A DNA stretch of 64,000 nucleotides from positions 124,001-188,000 of the forward strand of contig NZ_JADG01000013.1 of NCBI RefSeq assembly GCF_000518265.1, read 5' to 3'. The stretch is from Actinomadura oligospora ATCC 43269. GTDB lineage: Bacteria; Actinomycetota; Actinomycetes; Streptosporangiales; Streptosporangiaceae. Position numbers and translations under genes: made by a program. How positions within the stretch are numbered: position 1 is the first letter of the stretch; the number at the start of each line of letters is the position of its first letter. This document shows, one piece after another, positions 60,090 to 64,000 of the stretch. The notes below the pieces were generated by a model. The model was not told the DNA's origin. It worked only from the letters and a program-made list of their open reading frames with translations, and searched no databases.

Positions 60090-60452
60090 CCAGAACTCAC
60101 CCCGCGAGGCCGTCCCGCGCGCGCCTTCGCCGACTACCTGTACTTCTCCGCCGGACGCAACGGGGAGCCGCCGCGGCTCAACCCGGAGGGCGTCCGCACC
60201 CCGCAGGACGTCCTGACCGGCACCGCCGCCGGACGCGGTCTCAGCTCCGGCCTCTACTCCTTCGTCCGCTTCTACAGTTGGCCGGGCGTCCGGTTCGTCC
60301 CGCTCCTGGACGCGCCGTGGGAGCACAGCGTCCTCGCCGCCCGCCGGGACGACACGCGCCTTGAGGTCCGCGCGTTCCGCTCCCTCGCGGTCGCCCTGGC
60401 CCGCGACCTGGGCCCCGCCCTGGTCCCCTCACCCGCCCTCCCACGCCCCTGA
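60090..60452 (+). pseudogene. C-terminal fragment of a LysR-type regulator
   Basis: In the frame ending at the TGA at 60450-60452, about 110 codons with GC-rich third positions read like the last part of a LysR effector domain: DYLYFSAGRNGEPPRLNP, SSGLYSFVRFYSWPGVRFVP and WEHSVLAARRDD, then a helix ending in LARDLGP. There is no start codon, DNA-binding domain or ribosome binding site. The segment begins next to the truncated MFS gene. LysR genes commonly diverge from the transporter they control, which fits a lost divergent pair. Confidence 0.6.
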
Positions 60453-60499
60453 ATCCCTGGACGGGGGATAACGATTCCCGTCGCATGGCGGCGGGTCGG

Positions 60500-60505
60500 T
60501 AGCCT
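60500..60505 (+). promoter_or_regulatory. -10 element TAGCCT before lysS
   Basis: TAGCCT ends 6 nt before the GTG at 60512. No ribosome binding site is present. Confidence 0.5.
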
Positions 60506-60511
60506 TGGGCC

Positions 60512-62002
60512 GTGAGTGACGAGACCTACGACGATCTGCCCGAGCAGATGCGGGTGCGCCGGGAGAAGCTCGACCGGCTCCGCGAGTCCGGCGTCGATCC
60601 GTACCCGGTGACCTACCCCCGCACGGCGACCATCGCCGAGGTCCGCGCGAAACACCCCGACCTGGAGCCCGGCACCGAGACCGGCGAGACGGTCGGCGTC
60701 GCCGGCCGCGTCATGCTGGTCCGCAACACCGGCAAGCTCTGCTTCGCCACCATCCGGGACGGCTCGGGCGACATCCAGGTGATGCTGTCGCTCGCCAAGG
60801 TCGGCGAGGAGCAGCTGGAGTTCTGGAAGCGCGAGGTCGACCTCGGCGACCACGTCGGGGTGACCGGCGAGGTCATCACGTCCCGGCGCGGCGAGCTGTC
60901 GATCATGGCGGACTCGTTCCAGATCACCGCCAAGTGCCTGCGCCCGCTGCCGGAGAAGCACGCCGGGCTCACCGACCCCGAGGCGCGGGTCCGGATGCGG
61001 TACGTCGACCTGATCGTCAACGACGAGGCCCGCGAGATGGCCCGGCTGCGCAGCCGCACCGTCCGCGCCGTCCGGGACTTCTGGCACGACGAGGGCTACC
61101 TCGAGGTCGAGACGCCGATGCTCCAGCCGATCCACGGCGGGGCGGCGGCGCGGCCGTTCGAGACCCACATCAACGCCTACGACATGGAGCTGTACCTCCG
61201 GATCGCGATCGAGCTGTACCTCAAGCGGCTCGTCGTCGGCGGCATCGAGAAGGTCTTCGAGGTCAGCCGGAACTTCCGGAACGAGGGCGCCGACTCCACG
61301 CACAACCCCGAGTTCACGATGCTCGAGGCGTACGGCACCTACCTCGACTACAACGACATGGCCGACCTCACCCAGCGGATGTACCAGAAGGCCGTCGTCG
61401 CGGCCCTCGGCACGACCGTGGTGAGGCACGGCGACGTCGAGGTCGACCTCGGCCTCGCGAAGTGGCCGCGGATCACGCTGTACGGCTCGGTGTCGGAGAA
61501 GGTCGGCGAGGAGATCACGCCGCACACCCCGATCGAGGCCGTCCGCAAGATCGCCGAGGCGCACGGCGTCAAGCCGGACGCCAAGTGGGGCCAGGGCAGG
61601 CTCGTCCAGGAGATCTTCGAGGAGCTCATCGAGCACACCCTGGTCCAGCCGACGTTCGTCATGGACTACCCGGTGGAGACCTCGCCGCTCACCCGGCAGC
61701 ACCGGGACGAGCCGCTGCTCACCGAGAAGTGGGACCTCATCGGGTTCGGCACCGAGCTCGGCACCGCCTACTCCGAGCTGGTCGACCCGGTCGAGCAGCG
61801 CCGCCGCCTCACCGAGCAGTCCATGCTGGCCGCCGGTGGCGACGCCGAGGCGATGCAGCTCGACGAGGACTTCCTGCGCGCGCTGGAGTACGCCATGCCG
61901 CCGACCGGCGGGATGGGCGCCGGCATCGACCGGATGATCATGGCCTTCACCGGCAGGGGGATCCGGGACACCATCCTGTTCCCCCTGGTCAAGCCCGAAT
62001 AG
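60512..62002 (+). CDS. lysS: Lysyl-tRNA synthetase, class II
   Basis: LysRS charges tRNA-Lys. An OB-fold anticodon domain (about 60-170) precedes the class II core with motif 1 (YLEVETPMLQPI), motif 2 (FRNEGADSTHNPEFTMLE) and motif 3 (GMGAGIDRMIMAF). The 496-residue length is normal. GTG 60512 follows a promoter hexamer directly. In mycobacteria lysS also follows coaX; here the scar of lysR and MFS lies between. Its last 14 bp overlap the convergent P450 gene. Confidence 0.97.
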   Translation: MSDETYDDLPEQMRVRREKLDRLRESGVDPYPVTYPRTATIAEVRAKHPDLEPGTETGETVGVAGRVMLVRNTGKLCFATIRDGSGDIQVMLSLAKVGEEQLEFWKREVDLGDHVGVTGEVITSRRGELSIMADSFQITAKCLRPLPEKHAGLTDPEARVRMRYVDLIVNDEAREMARLRSRTVRAVRDFWHDEGYLEVETPMLQPIHGGAAARPFETHINAYDMELYLRIAIELYLKRLVVGGIEKVFEVSRNFRNEGADSTHNPEFTMLEAYGTYLDYNDMADLTQRMYQKAVVAALGTTVVRHGDVEVDLGLAKWPRITLYGSVSEKVGEEITPHTPIEAVRKIAEAHGVKPDAKWGQGRLVQEIFEELIEHTLVQPTFVMDYPVETSPLTRQHRDEPLLTEKWDLIGFGTELGTAYSELVDPVEQRRRLTEQSMLAAGGDAEAMQLDEDFLRALEYAMPPTGGMGAGIDRMIMAFTGRGIRDTILFPLVKPE

Positions 62003-63212
62003 CGAGCGGCAGCCCGGCGAGCCCGCGCAGCACGATGTTGTCCCGGTAGGACGGCTCGTCGAGGCCGCCGTCCGCCGGGACGACGTCCCGCGCGAACAGC
62101 TCGCGCAGCGCGACCCCGCCCTCCAGCCGGGCGAGGGGAGCGCCGAGGCAGTAGTGGATGCCGAGGCCGAACGCCAGATGGCGGGCGGTCTCGGCATTCG
62201 CGTACCGGCCGAGGTCCAGTTCGTCCGGGCGCTCCGGGAACGCCGCCGGGTCCCGGTTCGCCGCGCCGGTCAGCAACAGGACGAGCTCGCCGGCGCGGAT
62301 CGGCGTCCCGGCCAGTACGACGTCCTCCAGCGCCGCCCGGACGGTGAACTGGACGGGCGGGTCGTACCTGAGCAGCTCCTCGATCGCCACGGCCGTGTCG
62401 CCCGGATGATCGCGGAACCACGCGAGCTGCTCCGGGTGCCGCAGCAGCGCGAGCGCGCCGTTCCCGATCAGGTTCACCGTCGTCTCGTGGCCCGCGACCA
62501 GCAGCAGGACGCACGTGGCCAGCAGCTCCGCCTCGGTCAGCGCCTCCCCGTCGTGGGACGCCGTCAGCGCGCTCAGCAGGTCGTCGCGCGGCTCGGCCCG
62601 GCGGCGCGCCGCCAGCTCCCGGAAGTACACGCCGAACTCCGCGCGCGCCTCATCCCGCCTGGCCAGATCGTCCGGCGGGAGCAGGAAGTCGGGGTCGAGC
62701 CCGCGCGCCAGCGCGTCCGACCAGCCACGGAACCGCTCCCGGTCCTCCGCCGGAACGCCCAGCAACTCACTGATGATGATCACCGGCAGCGGATGCGCGA
62801 GATCCGCGATCACATCGAAGGAGTGGTCGGCGGTGTCCGCGAGCAGGTCGTGCACGACCTGCTCGACGCGCGGGCGGAGGCGCTCGACCAGGCGTGGGGT
62901 GAACGCGCGGCCGACGAGCCGCCGGAGCCGGGTGTGGTCGGGCGGGTCCATGGTCAGGAACGAGCGCCGTGCCCCGGCCGAGCGCCGCCACCCGGCGCCC
63001 GAGCCGTCCGGACGATGCCCGAAGCGCTGGTCCCGCAGGACGCTCTCGCACAGCCCGTAGGACGCCGTGACCCACAAACCGGCCTCCGTGCGCGTCAGCG
63101 TCCCCGCCTCCGCCGTCCGCCGGTACTCGGCGTACGGATCGGCGCGGAACGCCGGATCGGACGGATCGAACCCCAGGATCGCCCGCGCCCCGGGCACACC
63201 GGTCGTCGCCAT
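61989..63212 (-). CDS. Cytochrome P450
   Basis: A soluble P450 of 407 residues. The heme loop is FGLGIHYCLGAPLARLE (Cys355), the I-helix motif is AGHETTVN and the ExxR motif is EELLR. MDPPDHTRLRRLVGRAFTP is canonical. The substrate is unknown and no redox partner is near. I chose ATG 63212 (MATTGVPGARAILGFD), with an in-frame ATG at 63260 as an alternative. It shares 14 bp with the end of lysS. Confidence 0.92.
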   Translation of the reverse strand: MATTGVPGARAILGFDPSDPAFRADPYAEYRRTAEAGTLTRTEAGLWVTASYGLCESVLRDQRFGHRPDGSGAGWRRSAGARRSFLTMDPPDHTRLRRLVGRAFTPRLVERLRPRVEQVVHDLLADTADHSFDVIADLAHPLPVIIISELLGVPAEDRERFRGWSDALARGLDPDFLLPPDDLARRDEARAEFGVYFRELAARRRAEPRDDLLSALTASHDGEALTEAELLATCVLLLVAGHETTVNLIGNGALALLRHPEQLAWFRDHPGDTAVAIEELLRYDPPVQFTVRAALEDVVLAGTPIRAGELVLLLTGAANRDPAAFPERPDELDLGRYANAETARHLAFGLGIHYCLGAPLARLEGGVALRELFARDVVPADGGLDEPSYRDNIVLRGLAGLPLAIRA

Positions 63213-63327
63213 GCGTCCAGCCACGCAGACCGAACAGCATTCTGTCAATGGCCGGCGCACGGCGGCGCACCGAGAGGGAGGGGGAGCGGGGGGAAGGCGG
63301 GGAGACGGGGGCAGGCGGGTGGCGGGG

Positions 63328-64000
63328 TCAGGCGGAGTCGCGGAGGACGAGTTCGGGAGTCAGGATCAGCTGGCGGTGGGTGTGGGCGGCGCCCTCCGAG
63401 GTCTCGGCGAGCGCCAGTTCGGCGGCGGCGCGGCCGAGCTCGCGGCGCGGCTGCCGGACGGTCGTGAGCGGCACCGCGGCGGACGCGGCGAGCTCGATGT
63501 CGTCGTAGCCGATCACGGCGATGTCGTCCGGGATCCGGACGCCGAGCCGCACCAGCTCGTTGGTCAGGCCGATGGCGAGCAGGTCGTTGGCGCAGAACAC
63601 GGCGTCCGGCACCTCGGGCAGCGCGAGCAGCCGGCGCGCGGCGGCCTGCCCCTCGGTCGGGGTCAGGGCCTCCATCGTGAACACCGGGAGCGTTCCCGCG
63701 CGCGCGCCCGCGAGCGTGCTCGCCGCGCCCTCACGGCGGGCGACCACCGGAAGGGGCTCCGGGCGTCCGCTGACGAACGCGATCCTGCGGCGGCCGAGCG
63801 CGAGCAGCCGGTCGGCCGCGACGGCCCCGCCCGCGACATGGTCCACGCGCGCGGAGCAGACGCCGGGACGGGTGTGGTCGAGCAGGACGACCGACATCCC
63901 GGCGGCGCGCAGCCGCTCGACGTCGGCGTCGTCCATCCCGACCGGGATCACCAGGACGCCCTCGGTGCGCTGCGCCGCGAGCAGGTCGAGGCCGCGCCGT
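63328..64000 (-). CDS. LacI family transcriptional regulator (N-terminal part outside the window)
   Basis: The frame is open to the window edge, so the DNA-binding part lies outside. What is seen is the periplasmic-binding-like effector domain: LDLLAAQRTEGVLVIPV, VDHVAGGAVAADRLLALGRRRIAFVSG, AVFCANDLLAIGL and the typical DIAVIGYDDIELA with PLTTVRQPRRELGRAAAE near the end. Such regulators usually control sugar uptake or use. Effector and targets are unknown. The gap to the P450 gene upstream is 115 bp. Confidence 0.9.
   Translation of the reverse strand, partial: RRGLDLLAAQRTEGVLVIPVGMDDADVERLRAAGMSVVLLDHTRPGVCSARVDHVAGGAVAADRLLALGRRRIAFVSGRPEPLPVVARREGAASTLAGARAGTLPVFTMEALTPTEGQAAARRLLALPEVPDAVFCANDLLAIGLTNELVRLGVRIPDDIAVIGYDDIELAASAAVPLTTVRQPRRELGRAAAELALAETSEGAAHTHRQLILTPELVLRDSA

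Overview
The window is very GC-rich chromosomal DNA from an actinomycete, most likely a filamentous member of the Streptosporangiales such as a Thermomonosporaceae/Actinomadura relative. That placement is inference. It rests on GC-rich third codon positions, frequent GTG and TTG starts, an MFS/thymidylate-kinase fusion, a chaplin gene, two cytochromes P450 and the actinobacterial gene order. The order ppa, dacB, DUF2342 zincin, tilS, hpt, ftsH, folE, folP, folB, folK, DUF3180, DUF2520, panC, panD, coaX, lysS matches, from memory, the mycobacterial backbone (Rv3628c down to Rv3598c). About 13 kb of other genes sits between DUF3180 and DUF2520.

Layout. 1-13.3 kb: the 3' part of a hexapeptide-repeat surface protein, DUF5703, topA, the tmk fusion, holB, a YCII protein, a low-molecular-weight phosphatase, a fructosamine-kinase-like protein, an anchored propeller-like protein and a PSP1 (RicT-like) protein. 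13.1-20.7 kb: a cupin remnant, DUF427, an exported peptidase-like hydrolase, tRNA-Thr(CGU), a small lower-GC patch with short or damaged genes, a putative HEXXGH metalloprotein, and a MarR regulator divergent from an MFS exporter. 21.5-28.3 kb: a MerR/VIT-VWA operon divergent from a sigma/anti-sigma-like membrane fusion protein, then an NlpC/P60 wall hydrolase. 28.4-40.2 kb: the conserved block from ppa to DUF3180, with ftsH followed by a tightly overlapping folate operon. 40.4-53.5 kb: the variable block, with an orphan nuoD, two bPH2 membrane proteins, a P450, a MidA/NDUFAF7-type methyltransferase, a two-component system, and an ABC exporter flanked by two small secreted proteins, one of them a chaplin. 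53.8-64 kb: DUF2520, panC, panD, nadB, nadC, coaX, a lysR/MFS deletion scar, lysS, a second P450 and the start of a LacI regulator.

How the genes work together. folE, folP, folB and folK make folate precursors. panC, panD and coaX lead to coenzyme A, and nadB and nadC to NAD (no nadA is in the window). topA, tmk and holB serve replication. dacB, the NlpC/P60 protein and possibly the sigma fusion concern the envelope.

Two features recur across the window. Many genes have a TANNNT hexamer 6-8 nt before the start codon, as expected of leaderless mRNAs. Several intergenic regions hold decayed tandem repeats, each with its own unit of about 7-26 bp. The observations I rate highest are the MerR/VIT-VWA and sigma-fusion divergon with its double palindrome, the orphan NuoD near an NDUFAF7-type methyltransferase, the head-to-head lysR/MFS deletion scar, and the long glycine-rich tail on FolP.
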